Shown one piece after another: positions 35,944-45,256 of a stretch of 64,000 nucleotides of DNA; within the stretch, counting starts at the first letter, position 1; every line of letters begins with the position of its first letter. Position numbers and translations under genes: made by a program. Source of the stretch: Pseudomonas sp. Irchel 3A7 (GTDB taxonomy: Bacteria; Pseudomonadota; Gammaproteobacteria; Pseudomonadales; Pseudomonadaceae); NCBI RefSeq assembly GCF_900187565.1, contig NZ_FYED01000004.1, positions 124,001 through 188,000 on the forward strand, read 5' to 3'. The notes beneath the pieces are model-generated. The model worked only from the letters and a program-made list of their open reading frames with translations, was not told where the DNA came from and did no database searches.

Positions 35944-37494
35944 ATGAAAAACGCCCTCATCCTCGGCCTGCTCATGCTGGTGGGTATAAGTCTGACCGCC
36001 CAGGCGCTGCCGCTGACCCCCAGCGAAAGTGCCGGCAAGCGCTTGTACCGCGAGGGCGTGTCGGCCAGTGGTGAGCCGATCATGGCGCGGGTCGGGGCGG
36101 CGGGCATGTTGCTGCCGGCGACCAGCCTGCCGTGCGCCAACTGCCATGGCGCCGATGGCCTGGGGCGTCCCGAGGGCGGGGTACGACCGCCGGAACTGAC
36201 CTGGTCGCGGCTCAGCAGCACCTATGGCCAACAACAGGTCAATGGGCGCACATACCCGGCCTACACCGACCGCACATTGGCCAGGGCCGTGCAGGAAGGA
36301 CGCGATCCGGGCAACAATCGGCTGGACCCGGCGATGCCGCGGTTCGTGTTGTCGATGAACGATCAGCGCAACCTCACGGCCTACCTCAAGCGCCTGGCCG
36401 AGGACCGCGATCCGGGTCTGAGCCCCAACAGTCTGCACCTGGGCACCTTGTTGCCAGGCTCCGGTACGTTGAGCGAGGAGGGCGCCACGGTGGCGGCGGT
36501 GCTCAGAGGGTGCGTGGCGCGCATCAATCAGGCCGGCGGGATTCATGGGCGGCAACTGCGCCTGACCATTCTCGACCCGGGTCCCGATCGTGCCAGCGCC
36601 GAGAAAGCGCTCAACCAACTGATCGAACAGGAACAGGTGTTCGCCCTGATCGCACCGCTGGCACCGGCCCTTGATGCGGAACTGGCGCCACGCCTGGAAC
36701 AGGCCGGGGTGCCGCTGATCGGACCGCTGTCGTTGCAGGGCTCGGCCCAGGTCAGCCGGCAGATTTTCGAGCCGCTGCCGGGGTTGCGCGAGCAGATGAT
36801 TGCCCTGGCCAACTACGCCGCCGCCAGTCTGCGGGTGCTGCAGGGACCGACACTGATCACCTACCCGGACGACCCCGGCCAACGACTGGCCGCAGAAAAG
36901 CTCGCCCAGTACCTGCAAGACAACGCCTGGCAGAATGTGCGGCTGCAAGCCCACCAGACGGCGCAGGACGAATTGCCGTTGGGCTCGCGCTCGGTGTTCT
37001 ACCTGGGCAGCAGCAGCGGTTTCAGTCGTCTCGCCGAACGCTTGCAGACGGCGGGGCAGGTGCCGTACCTGTTCGCCGCATCGAATCAGGTAGCGGGGGA
37101 TCTGTTGCAAATGCCCAGCGATTTTTCCCGACGGGTGTTTCTGGCCTATCCGTTCGTGCCCAGCGACTGGACCATGGCCGGGCGCCGGGCCCTGACCCAG
37201 CTGCGCGAGAGCCAGAAGCTCGGTGGCGAACACGCGGTGCTGCAGGTGGGCGCGTTCAGTTCAATGATGCTGCTCAGCGAAGGCATGAAACAGGCCGGGC
37301 GCGATGCCAGCCGCGAAAAACTGGTCAGTGCCCTGGAGGGCCTGCATGACTTCGATACCGGCCTGACCCCTTTGATCAGCTTCGGACCGGGCCGGCGCCT
37401 GGGCCTGAACGGCGCCCATGTGGTGACCGTGGACCTGCCCGACCAGCGCTTCTATCTGGTTGCCCCTTACAAACCCATTGCCGCCATGCCCTGA
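35944..37494 (+). CDS. cytochrome c / periplasmic-binding-protein fusion
   Basis: A 516-residue exported protein (signal 'LGLLMLVGISLTAQA'). Residues ~25-155 are a class I cytochrome c domain: heme site 'CANCHG' at ~64-69 and a possible Met ligand in 'AMPRF' near 131. Residues ~165-510 resemble a Leu/Ile/Val-type periplasmic binding fold ('GGIHGRQLRLTILDPG', 'LIEQEQVFALIAPLAP'). The Leptothrix mofA operon also ends with a heme-binding protein (mofC). It could take electrons from the oxidase or sense a ligand. This fusion is unusual. Confidence 0.8.
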   Translation: MKNALILGLLMLVGISLTAQALPLTPSESAGKRLYREGVSASGEPIMARVGAAGMLLPATSLPCANCHGADGLGRPEGGVRPPELTWSRLSSTYGQQQVNGRTYPAYTDRTLARAVQEGRDPGNNRLDPAMPRFVLSMNDQRNLTAYLKRLAEDRDPGLSPNSLHLGTLLPGSGTLSEEGATVAAVLRGCVARINQAGGIHGRQLRLTILDPGPDRASAEKALNQLIEQEQVFALIAPLAPALDAELAPRLEQAGVPLIGPLSLQGSAQVSRQIFEPLPGLREQMIALANYAAASLRVLQGPTLITYPDDPGQRLAAEKLAQYLQDNAWQNVRLQAHQTAQDELPLGSRSVFYLGSSSGFSRLAERLQTAGQVPYLFAASNQVAGDLLQMPSDFSRRVFLAYPFVPSDWTMAGRRALTQLRESQKLGGEHAVLQVGAFSSMMLLSEGMKQAGRDASREKLVSALEGLHDFDTGLTPLISFGPGRRLGLNGAHVVTVDLPDQRFYLVAPYKPIAAMP

Positions 37495-37507
37495 CCGGAG
37501 GCCGAAC

Positions 37508-38461
37508 ATGAAACTCAACACTCTGTTGATCCTGCTGACGTTGTGGGTGCCTGCGGCGTTTTGCAGCAATGGCCAGGTCGCGGCCCGGGTCAATGGCGAG
37601 GAAATTTCCCAGATGCGCCTGGAGCGCTATTTCGCCGAGTACCTGGAGGATCAGGGCCGGGCAGTCGCCAGCATCCGCAGCCCCAGCGCCTACAAACAGC
37701 TGCGTCAGGCGGCATTGGACGCTTTGATCGACAAGGAGCTGCTTTGGCAGGAAGCGCTCAAGCGCGGGGTGGTGATCAGCGATGCCACGGTGCAGAGCCA
37801 GGTGGACCAGACGCGTCAGGCCATGGGGGGCGCGCAGGTGTTCGCCCGGCGCCTGGAGGACGCCGGTTTCGATGAGGCCGCCTATATCGAGTACACCCGC
37901 CGGGATCTGGCGGCCCAGCAGGTGTTCAGCGAACTCACCAGGGTCGACGCGCCTGACGAGCAACAGGTCCGGGCGTTTTTCGAAGAACACCGCGCCGAGA
38001 TGAACCGGTCCGAGGAAATACAGGTCAGGCATATCCTGATCAAGGTGCCTCAGGGGGCGGAGGCTTCCACTGTTGCAACAGCAAGACTACGCTTGGAGGC
38101 AATGCGCAAGAAGATCAGTGAAGGGGCAGACTTCGCCAGTGTCGCCCGCAGCGATTCCGAAGACGCATCGGCCAGCCAGGGTGGCGACCTGGGCTACTTC
38201 CCCCGTGGGCGCATGCTGCCCGAGTTCGAGGCAGCAGCCTTTGCCCTGGCGCCGGGAGCCATCAGCGAGCCGGTGCGCACGGCGGTGGGCTGGCATTTGA
38301 TCTATTTGCAGAACCGAATGGAGGCAGCCAATGTCACAGAAGAGCAAGGCCTTGACATGGTTCGGGCTTACCTTGCCCGACAGAAACAGGTCAAGGCTCG
38401 TCTACAGGTTCTGGCGCAGCTGCGTTCCAGCAATCGGATCGAACGGATCGACGACGATTGA
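37508..38461 (+). CDS. parvulin-type peptidyl-prolyl isomerase (PpiC/SurA-like)
   Basis: A 317-residue exported foldase. Signal 'LLILLTLWVPAAFC', a SurA-like N-terminal domain (~25-165), then a parvulin domain (~170-275: 'IQVRHILIKVPQGAEAS', 'GADFASVARSDSEDASASQG', 'GDLGYFPRGRM', 'VGWHLIYL'). The Leptothrix mofB product is also described as a PPIase, which supports the operon assignment. It probably helps the large oxidase fold before secretion. GGAGG precedes ATG 37508. It appears to be the last gene of the oxidase operon. Confidence 0.9.
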   Translation: MKLNTLLILLTLWVPAAFCSNGQVAARVNGEEISQMRLERYFAEYLEDQGRAVASIRSPSAYKQLRQAALDALIDKELLWQEALKRGVVISDATVQSQVDQTRQAMGGAQVFARRLEDAGFDEAAYIEYTRRDLAAQQVFSELTRVDAPDEQQVRAFFEEHRAEMNRSEEIQVRHILIKVPQGAEASTVATARLRLEAMRKKISEGADFASVARSDSEDASASQGGDLGYFPRGRMLPEFEAAAFALAPGAISEPVRTAVGWHLIYLQNRMEAANVTEEQGLDMVRAYLARQKQVKARLQVLAQLRSSNRIERIDDD

Positions 38462-38467
38462 ACCGTC

Positions 38468-38525
38468 CCCCAAAAGTGGGGAAAAGCTTCAATGCACACC
38501 CGTTCGGTTTTCCCCGTTTTTGGGG
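38468..38525. promoter_or_regulatory. two candidate enhancer palindromes
   Basis: CCCC-AAAAGT-GGGG (38468-38481) and CCCC-GTTTTT-GGGG (38512-38525), both exact CCCC-N6-GGGG palindromes, 44 bases centre to centre. They lie 77-133 bases before the next sigma-54 promoter. Confidence 0.65.
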
Positions 38526-38600
38526 GGTGGGGTACGTGGACGAAAAGGCATTGTTTTTAAATTCAAGGACATGAAGCGATAAAACGACCGGCGCTCAGCC

Positions 38601-38616
38601 TGGCATGAAGTGTGCG
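38601..38616 (+). promoter_or_regulatory. sigma-54 promoter of the secretion/curli operon
   Basis: TGGCAT-GAAGT-GTGCG, GG (38602) and GC (38614) 10 bases apart. It lies 68 bases before the TTG start of the receiver gene. Confidence 0.7.
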
Positions 38617-38683
38617 TTAGACCTTGTAAGGCGCGCACTCCGCCAGGTTCGGTATTCGGACCTGCGGTTTCAAGGAGTCCACC

Positions 38684-39214
38684 TTGTTAAACAAAGTACT
38701 GGTTGTTGAAGACGAACAGCTGCTGGCGGAAAACCTTCAGGGTTACCTGCAGGCGCAAGCGCTGGAAGTCCGGATTGCTCACAACGGTGAAACAGCCATC
38801 GGCGAAGCCGAACGCTTTTCACCCGATGTGATGGTGTTCGATTACCGCTTGCCCGATATGGAAGGCTTTCAGGTGCTCGATGCCGTCCGCCAGAACAGGA
38901 AGTGTCATTTTGTGCTGATCACAGGGCATCCAACCGCAGAGGTTTGCGAGCGGGCCCGGCAACTGGGAGTCAGCCACATCCTGTTCAAACCGTTTCCGTT
39001 GGCGGAATTGGCCCGAGCAGTACTTGATCTTCTGGGGATGCAGCGCGAACCCAAAACGGGTGTGAACAGTTCCGAAGGCTTTGTCGAACGACGCCAGAGC
39101 AGGACCGAAAGTTTCCCGCTGCAGTTGTACGACGGTAGTTGGGTGCTCGCGGATCGCCGACGAAGTACGGCCTCCAAGGCGCCAGACGACGAACAATTGC
39201 TCACCGGGGAGTAG
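38684..39214 (+). CDS. receiver-only response regulator
   Basis: A 176-residue protein with one receiver domain (residues 1-122; acidic pair E9/D10, phospho-acceptor Asp53 in 'MVFDYRLPDMEG', Thr in 'LITGHPT', Lys in 'LFKPFPLAE') and a ~50-residue tail without a known output domain. The start is TTG at 38684, set by AAGGAG six bases upstream; no ATG fits. Its first 55 residues resemble those of the NtrC-type regulator at 60980 ('VEDEQLLAENLQGYL' against 'VEDDELLAENIQTYL'), so it could receive phosphate from the same kinases. It heads the secretion operon. Confidence 0.85.
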   Translation: MLNKVLVVEDEQLLAENLQGYLQAQALEVRIAHNGETAIGEAERFSPDVMVFDYRLPDMEGFQVLDAVRQNRKCHFVLITGHPTAEVCERARQLGVSHILFKPFPLAELARAVLDLLGMQREPKTGVNSSEGFVERRQSRTESFPLQLYDGSWVLADRRRSTASKAPDDEQLLTGE

Positions 39215-39298
39215 TGGCGCGACAAGACGTTCCGGCAACCGCCGCAATTGCTCGCCGCGCCGACAGGGCTCAAAGCCCCGGGCGTTGGAGAGCAAGCC

Positions 39299-41005
39299 AT
39301 GGACCGTCTATCCCTTGTCGTCGATGCTGTGCCGCTGGAGTGTGTACCCACCCGTTTTACCAGTGAGCAATTGGCCCAGGCGCGTGCCCTGGCCGCCACG
39401 TCCGGCGAGCGGGTTCTGGATGCCCTCGGGGAGCTGTGCGAACTGGCCCCCATGCCCTTCATCCAGTGCCTGGGCGCGACCCTGCATTATCCGGTGCTCG
39501 ACACCGACAGCCTGTTTCAAGCCACCCCGGTGTTCGACCGGGTCACCCTGGCCCAATGCCTCAAGCGCGAATTCACCTTGCTGCGTCACGACGACGCGGT
39601 CATCGGCGTGTTTGCCGACCCCTTCGATACGGCCCGCCTGGCCTGGATCGACGATTGCCTGCACGGCGCGCCGCTGTACCTGGTGCATGCCGATGACCTC
39701 AAAGCCTACCTGGCGCGTCACGAAGAGAGTTTCCACGCCGTGGAATCGCTCAACGCCCAGGCCGACGCCAATGCCGAAACCGATAACCTGCAAAGCCTGT
39801 CGCTGACCAGCATCAGCGAAGACTCCAGCGTGGTGGTCAAGCTGGTCAACTCGACCCTCTACGACGCGCTGAAAATGCACGCCAGCGATATCCACCTGGG
39901 CACCACCGGCAGCGGCCTGGTGATCAAATACCGCATCGATGGCGTGCTGAACAACATCAGCAAGATCCAGGGCAGCGAGTTCGCCGAGCAGGTGATTTCC
40001 CGGGTCAAGGTCATGGCCGAACTGGACATCGGTGAAAAACGCGTGCCCCAGGACGGTCGCTTCAAGATCGGCATCAGCGGCCGGCAGATCGACTTCCGGG
40101 TGTCGATCATGCCAAGCATTTTTGGCGAAGACGCGGTGTTGCGGGTACTCGACAAACAGGACCTGGCCGACAAGGTTTGCGGCGTGCAATTGCAGGCCCT
40201 GGGCTTCGAAGAGGAAACCCTGCGCCAACTGCGCCGCCTGGCCGCCGAACCCTACGGCATGGTGCTGGTCACCGGCCCCACCGGCAGCGGCAAGACCACC
40301 ACGCTGTACGCGATGATCACCGAGATCAACCACGGCGTGGACAAGATCATCACCATTGAAGACCCGGTGGAATACCAGTTGCCGGGGGTGCTGCAAATTC
40401 CCGTCAACGAGAAAAAAGGCCTGACCTTCGCCCGCGGCCTGCGCTCGATCCTGCGCCACGACCCGGACAAGATCATGGTCGGTGAAATCCGCGACCCCGA
40501 TACCGCGCAAATCGCCGTGCAATCGGCGCTCACCGGGCACCTGGTGTTCACCACCATCCACGCCAACAACGTGTTCGACGTGATCGGCCGTTTCACCCAG
40601 ATGGAAATCGACCCCTACAGCCTGGTATCCGCGCTCAATGCTGTGCTGGCCCAGCGCCTGATTCGCCTGGTCTGCGCCAGTTGCAGCACCCCGTACACGC
40701 CGAGCGAAGAAGAGCTGCAAGCCTCGGGGCTCGATCCGCAACAGGTCGCCCATTACCACTTCGTGCATGGCAAGGGCTGCGGCCATTGCCGGGGCACCGG
40801 CTACCGCGGACGCAGTGCGATCGCCGAGCTGCTGCACCTGGACGACGAGCTGCGGCAAATGATCGTCGAGCGCCAACCCATTTCGAAAATCAAGGCCCAC
40901 GCCTGCAAACGTGGCTTGCGCCTGCTGCGCGAGTCTGCCCTGGAACTGGTGCAACAAGGCCGGACCACTCTCGAGGAGATCAATCGTGTCACTTTTATCT
41001 CGTGA
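39299..41005 (+). CDS. gspE: type II secretion ATPase GspE
   Basis: A 568-residue hexameric assembly ATPase. An N-terminal N1E-like domain (~20-150) is followed by the ATPase core: Walker A 'GPTGSGKTTTLYAMI' near residue 325, Asp box 'IEDPVEYQLPGVLQIPVN', Walker B 'IMVGEIRDPDTAQIAVQS', His box 'LTGHLVFTTIHAN'. The tetracysteine zinc motif is 'CASCSTPY ... GCGHCRGTGYRGR'. GGAGAG precedes ATG 39299. It powers pseudopilus growth for export of a folded substrate, most likely the oxidase. Confidence 0.94.
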   Translation: MDRLSLVVDAVPLECVPTRFTSEQLAQARALAATSGERVLDALGELCELAPMPFIQCLGATLHYPVLDTDSLFQATPVFDRVTLAQCLKREFTLLRHDDAVIGVFADPFDTARLAWIDDCLHGAPLYLVHADDLKAYLARHEESFHAVESLNAQADANAETDNLQSLSLTSISEDSSVVVKLVNSTLYDALKMHASDIHLGTTGSGLVIKYRIDGVLNNISKIQGSEFAEQVISRVKVMAELDIGEKRVPQDGRFKIGISGRQIDFRVSIMPSIFGEDAVLRVLDKQDLADKVCGVQLQALGFEEETLRQLRRLAAEPYGMVLVTGPTGSGKTTTLYAMITEINHGVDKIITIEDPVEYQLPGVLQIPVNEKKGLTFARGLRSILRHDPDKIMVGEIRDPDTAQIAVQSALTGHLVFTTIHANNVFDVIGRFTQMEIDPYSLVSALNAVLAQRLIRLVCASCSTPYTPSEEELQASGLDPQQVAHYHFVHGKGCGHCRGTGYRGRSAIAELLHLDDELRQMIVERQPISKIKAHACKRGLRLLRESALELVQQGRTTLEEINRVTFIS

Positions 41006-41789
41006 GCGTTACGTCGCCGTGCTCGGCGCCAATGGTGTCGGCCTCGGCCAGCGGCAGGGCAGTCAAACCCTGTGGCTGGGCAGCGTCGGCTACATCGATG
41101 AAGGTTTCCAGGCCTGGGCCGTCGCCCTGGAAACCCTTGACCGCCTGCTGGGCGAGCATGCCCGCGCCGGTGCGGAGTTGACCGTGGTGATCTCCGGTCA
41201 CTTCAGCCGTTTCTGCCTGGTGCCCTGGAGCGACCAGATCAGCAGCCCCGACGAACTGCAAGGCTTTGCCCGGCTGTGCTTCGAAGACCTCTACGGGGTG
41301 CCGAGCCAGCCCTGGAGCCTGGTGCTCTCGGCCGAACCCGCCGGCTACGACCGTATCGCCACCGCGTTGCCGCAAGACTTGCTGGAGCGCCTGCGCAGCC
41401 TGGCCGGCGGACGTGGCCTGCGCCTGCGTTCGGTGCAGCCGTACCTGATGGCGGCGTTCAATCATTTCGATAAGAGTTTCGATGCCGGGGACTTCCTGTT
41501 CGTGGTCGCCGAACCGGTGCGCAGTGTGCTGCTGGTGGCCCGCGAAGGACGCTGGGCATCGGTGCGTTCGGTGGGCAGCAGCGACAGCGATGCCGCACTG
41601 ACCGCATTGATCGGTCGTGAAAGCCAATTGCAGGCCTCCACCAGCGAACGGCCACTGAACGTTTACCTGCACGCCCCGGCGCGCATTGATTCGCACCCTG
41701 AAGTGCCCGGTGTGCACCTGCGCACCCTCGAAGAGGACCGGACAGCCGTACACGATTGCCTGTACGTCATGTCCCGGGCGGTGGCCTGA
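40986..41789 (+). CDS. secretion platform protein (PilM/GspL-like position), hypothetical
   Basis: A 267-residue cytoplasmic-looking protein without signal or membrane helix. GTG 40986, inside the end of gspE, is chosen because GAGGAG lies upstream and the next Met codons are far inside. Position (after gspE, before PilN- and PilO-like genes) is that of PilM or the cytoplasmic half of GspL, and 'VLLVAREGRWASVRSVGSSD' may reflect an actin-like fold, but I cannot show the ATP motifs. It probably couples GspE to the membrane proteins. Confidence 0.65.
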   Translation: MSLLSRERYVAVLGANGVGLGQRQGSQTLWLGSVGYIDEGFQAWAVALETLDRLLGEHARAGAELTVVISGHFSRFCLVPWSDQISSPDELQGFARLCFEDLYGVPSQPWSLVLSAEPAGYDRIATALPQDLLERLRSLAGGRGLRLRSVQPYLMAAFNHFDKSFDAGDFLFVVAEPVRSVLLVAREGRWASVRSVGSSDSDAALTALIGRESQLQASTSERPLNVYLHAPARIDSHPEVPGVHLRTLEEDRTAVHDCLYVMSRAVA

Positions 41790-41790
41790 C

Positions 41791-42336
41791 ATGCGCGCCC
41801 TGATGCTCGACTTTCAGCCACGCCGCCGCTCGACGCCCCTGGGCTGGAGCCTGCTGGCCGGGGGCGTGGTGCTGGCGCTGAGCTGCATCGCGATTCAGCA
41901 ACACCTGAGCGGGGAGGCCGAACAACAGCAGGGCCACCTGCAGACCGCCCAGCGTGTGCTCACGGGCAATACCGGCACCAAAGTCAGCCTGACCCCGGCG
42001 GAAACGCGCGAGCAGGCGCAGAACCTGGCGGAAATGCGCAAGGTCTCGCAGCAATTGCGCCGCCCCTGGGAACAGTTGTTCGCCACCCTCGAAGCCATGC
42101 CTCGCCAGAACATTGCCTTGCTGACCCTGACCCCGGACGCCCGCAAGGGCCAGGTACGCATCAGCGCCGAGGCAAAGGATCTGGACGCCATGCTCGACTT
42201 TCACAAGCGCCTCGAAGCCAGCGACGAGCTGTCCGATGTGTCGCTGCTGAGCCACGAAATCGTCGCCAACGTGCCGGAGCAACCGGTCCGGTTCAACCTG
42301 TCGGCTACCTGGGAGATCGGCGATGCAAATCCCTAG
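41791..42336 (+). CDS. PilN-like inner-membrane platform protein
   Basis: A 181-residue bitopic protein: a short basic cytoplasmic start ('LDFQPRRRSTPLG'), one membrane helix ('WSLLAGGVVLALSCIAI') and a periplasmic helical/ferredoxin-like domain ('LFATLEAMPRQNIALLTLTP'). This matches PilN/GspL C-terminal architecture. It starts 1 base after the previous gene and overlaps the next by 14 bases. Confidence 0.72.
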   Translation: MRALMLDFQPRRRSTPLGWSLLAGGVVLALSCIAIQQHLSGEAEQQQGHLQTAQRVLTGNTGTKVSLTPAETREQAQNLAEMRKVSQQLRRPWEQLFATLEAMPRQNIALLTLTPDARKGQVRISAEAKDLDAMLDFHKRLEASDELSDVSLLSHEIVANVPEQPVRFNLSATWEIGDANP

Positions 42337-42871
42337 ATTGATCGTCCACGAATACCTGCAACGCCTCGGCGTGCCTGGCCTGGCCGGACTGGCCCTGCTG
42401 GTTGTGGCGCTGACCTGGGGCCTGGCCGGCCTGTTGCCGGATTGGCAGTCACTGCAAACCATCAGCCAGCAGACTCGCGAAGCCCACGAGTACCTGGCCA
42501 AGGTCGAGGACGGCACGGTCGCCCCTCCGGTGGTGCCGCAACGCCAGCTCGATGATTTTCGCAGCAAGTTGCCATCGCAGCCCCAGGCGACCGTGGCCAT
42601 CGACAAGATCTATGCATTGGCCGCCCAGGAGCGCATCACCCTGGCCCGGGGCGAGTACTCGCTGGGCATCGATCCCAAGACGCACCTGGCCCGCTATCAG
42701 ATTCTGCTGCCGGTGCGTGGCAGCTACCCGCAACTGCGGCGCTTCCTGCACGCCTTGCTCGGCCAGTTGCCGGCGGTGGTGGTGGAAGACGTGGAGTTCC
42801 AGCGCAAAAAGATCGCCGACACCGACCTCAATGGCCGGATCCGCATGACCCTTTACCTGTCGAGGTCATGA
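42323..42871 (+). CDS. PilO/GspM-like inner-membrane platform protein
   Basis: A 182-residue bitopic protein with one N-terminal helix ('LAGLALLVVALTWGLAGLL'), a coiled segment and a periplasmic ferredoxin-like domain ('YQILLPVRGSYPQLRRFLHA') as in PilO and GspM. It overlaps the preceding and following genes, which points to tight co-translation of the platform complex. Confidence 0.72.
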   Translation: MQIPRLIVHEYLQRLGVPGLAGLALLVVALTWGLAGLLPDWQSLQTISQQTREAHEYLAKVEDGTVAPPVVPQRQLDDFRSKLPSQPQATVAIDKIYALAAQERITLARGEYSLGIDPKTHLARYQILLPVRGSYPQLRRFLHALLGQLPAVVVEDVEFQRKKIADTDLNGRIRMTLYLSRS

Positions 42872-43389
42872 TGAACAGCAAACGTGCAGTGGGTTGGGTG
42901 GCGTTCTTCGGCGTGGCCGCGGCGCTGACCTGGTTGCCCGAATACCTCATGCCGGCCGACGACAGCGACGTTGAAGTTGTCGCCGTGGCCGCGCCCGCCA
43001 AGGGCAAGACCCATGGCGCGCTGCCGGCGGCGAAAGCTTCCGGTGCGCCCACGGCGATCAAGGACCTGAGCCCGGCCGGCGATCTGTTCGCCGCCCGCAG
43101 CTGGAAAGCGGCACCGACCCTGGCCAGCGTCACCGAACAACCCGTCAATGTAGCCCCGGTGGTGCAGGTCCCCACTGCACCGCCAATGCCTTTCCAGTTC
43201 ATCGGCAGGATGGATGACCGCACCGACCTGCAAGTGTTTTTGCAAAACGGCGAGAAAATCTACGTCGTGCGTAAAGGGGATGTGATCGACGAAACATGGA
43301 AGATCGAGGGGATTTCCGACATGGAACTGAGCCTGGTCTATTTGCCTCTGCATTTGTCCCAGACCTTGTCTGTGGGGAGCGCGCAATGA
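42871..43389 (+). CDS. GspC/PilP-like periplasmic linker protein
   Basis: A 172-residue protein with an N-terminal helix ('VGWVAFFGVAAALTWL'), an Ala/Pro-rich linker and a C-terminal HR-like beta domain ('FQFIGRMDDRTDLQVFLQNG', 'YVVRKGDVIDETWKIEGI'). GspC and PilP use this domain to bind the secretin. ATG 42871 has GAGG at proper spacing; ATG 42868 is too close to it. It overlaps gspD by 4 bases. Confidence 0.75.
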   Translation: MNSKRAVGWVAFFGVAAALTWLPEYLMPADDSDVEVVAVAAPAKGKTHGALPAAKASGAPTAIKDLSPAGDLFAARSWKAAPTLASVTEQPVNVAPVVQVPTAPPMPFQFIGRMDDRTDLQVFLQNGEKIYVVRKGDVIDETWKIEGISDMELSLVYLPLHLSQTLSVGSAQ

Positions 43390-45254
43390 ACAAATCCCGT
43401 TTGCTGATCAGCCTTGGCTTCTGTGCCGGGCTGGCCGCCTGCAGTTCGGCGCAGGTGGCCAAGGAAGAAGGCACTGACCTGATGGCGTCGGGTCAGTACG
43501 AAGCCGGGCTGGCCCGGATCGAGGAAGGGTTGCGGGAGAACCCTCGCAACACCGAACTGCACCTGGCGCTCACCAGCGGCCGTGCCCGGGCAGTGACGGC
43601 GCTGCTGAGCCAGGCCGACATGGACCGTGCCCAGCGCGACTTCGCTTCGGCACGCCTGACCTACGGCCGGGTGCTGACCATCGAACCGAAAAACCGTCGT
43701 GCCCAGGACGCCATCCGCCAACTCGATCACATGCGCAGCCTCGACGAAAAACTCGAACTGGCCCGTGGCGACCTGCGTCGCGGCGACATCTACGGCGCCG
43801 ACCGTCAGGTCAAACAGATTCTTGAGCTGGACCCGAACAACGAAGGCGCCCTGGAACTGCAAAGCAATGTCCGCCTGGTGCAGAGCCGCAACGTCGTCGC
43901 GTACCCACAACTGCGAACCCGCCTGGACAAACCGGTGACCCTGGAATTTCGCGACGCCAACCTGAAGACCATCTTCGAGGTGCTGTCCCAGGTCGCCGGC
44001 CTGAATTTCATCTTCGACAAGGACCTGCGCCCGGACATGAAAGCCACCATCTTCGTGCGTGACGTGCGCATCGAGGACGCCGTGGAACTGCTGCTCCAGC
44101 AAAATCAGCTGCACCAGAAAGTGGTGAACGAAAACACCTTGCTGATCTACCCGGATTCACCGCAGAAGCTCAAGGATTATCAAGAGCTGGTGATGCGCAC
44201 TTTCTACCTGACCAGCATCGATGCCAACACCGCGTTGAACATGGTCAAGACCATGCTCAAGACCCGCGACGTGTTCGTCGATGAGCGCCTCAATACCCTG
44301 ACCATGCGTGACACCGGCGACGCCATCCGCATGGCGGAAAAGCTCCTGCAATCCCAAGATCAGTCCAACCCTGAAGTGGTGCTGGAAGTGGAAGTGATGG
44401 AAGTCGCCACCCAGCGTATTCTCGACCTGGGCCTGCAATGGCCGAACACCTTCGGCGTGGTCAACAGCGACGGTTCGGCGGTGACCCTTCTTGATCAACT
44501 CAAGGGCATCAACTCCAGCCGGATCACCATCTCGCCATCGCCCCAGGCCAAGATCAACGCCCAGGACAACGACATCAACACCCTGGCCAGCCCGGTGATC
44601 CGCGTCAGCAACCGCGAACAGGCACGGATCCACATCGGTCAGCGCGTACCGATCATCAGCGCCACCTCGGTGCCGTCGACCCAGGGACCGGTGATCACCG
44701 AAAGCGTGACTTACCTGGATGTCGGTCTGAAACTGGAAGTGCAGCCGACCGTGCACCTGAACAACGAAGTGGCGATCAAGGTCGCGCTGGAGGTCAGCAA
44801 CGCCACGCCGCTGGAGCCGACCCGCCAGGGCACGATTCCGGTGCAGGTCGACACCCGCAACGCCCAGACCACCCTGCGTCTGCATGATGGCGAAACCCAG
44901 ATCCTCGCCGGCCTGATGCGCAACGACCATGGCGCCACCGGCAACAAGATCCCGGGGCTGGGTGATATCCCGGGTCTGGGCCGCCTGTTCGGCAGCAACA
45001 AGGACACGGTCGGCAAGTCGGAACTGGTGCTGTCGATTACGCCGCGAGTGGTGCGCAACCTGCCGTACCAAAGCCCGTCGGACATGGAGTTCACCACCGG
45101 CACCGAAACCAGCATGCACATCCAGGCGCCTGACCGCCGGCTGCAGACTTCGGAACAACCTGAGCCTTCGGTACAAACCAAGCCTTCGGTACAGCCCAAG
45201 TCCATCGGTCAGCCAGTCGCCACCAACGTGCAAGTCAGCGTCGGGAAGCCTTGA
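43386..45254 (+). CDS. gspD: outer-membrane secretin GspD, lipoprotein with TPR start
   Basis: A 622-residue secretin. The signal ends in a lipobox ('GFCAGLAAC'), then a TPR-like region (~25-180, 'LARIEEGLRENPRNTELHLA'), secretin N domains (~185-330) and the secretin channel (~350-570: 'VVLEVEVMEVATQRILDLGL', 'GDIPGLGRLFGS', 'ELVLSITPRVV'). Self-lipidation may replace a pilotin. The last ~55 residues are a Pro/Gln/Ser tail with 'PSVQTKPSVQPKS'. It forms the outer-membrane pore for the island's secretion system. Confidence 0.93.
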   Translation: MNKSRLLISLGFCAGLAACSSAQVAKEEGTDLMASGQYEAGLARIEEGLRENPRNTELHLALTSGRARAVTALLSQADMDRAQRDFASARLTYGRVLTIEPKNRRAQDAIRQLDHMRSLDEKLELARGDLRRGDIYGADRQVKQILELDPNNEGALELQSNVRLVQSRNVVAYPQLRTRLDKPVTLEFRDANLKTIFEVLSQVAGLNFIFDKDLRPDMKATIFVRDVRIEDAVELLLQQNQLHQKVVNENTLLIYPDSPQKLKDYQELVMRTFYLTSIDANTALNMVKTMLKTRDVFVDERLNTLTMRDTGDAIRMAEKLLQSQDQSNPEVVLEVEVMEVATQRILDLGLQWPNTFGVVNSDGSAVTLLDQLKGINSSRITISPSPQAKINAQDNDINTLASPVIRVSNREQARIHIGQRVPIISATSVPSTQGPVITESVTYLDVGLKLEVQPTVHLNNEVAIKVALEVSNATPLEPTRQGTIPVQVDTRNAQTTLRLHDGETQILAGLMRNDHGATGNKIPGLGDIPGLGRLFGSNKDTVGKSELVLSITPRVVRNLPYQSPSDMEFTTGTETSMHIQAPDRRLQTSEQPEPSVQTKPSVQPKSIGQPVATNVQVSVGKP

Positions 45255-45256
45255 TC

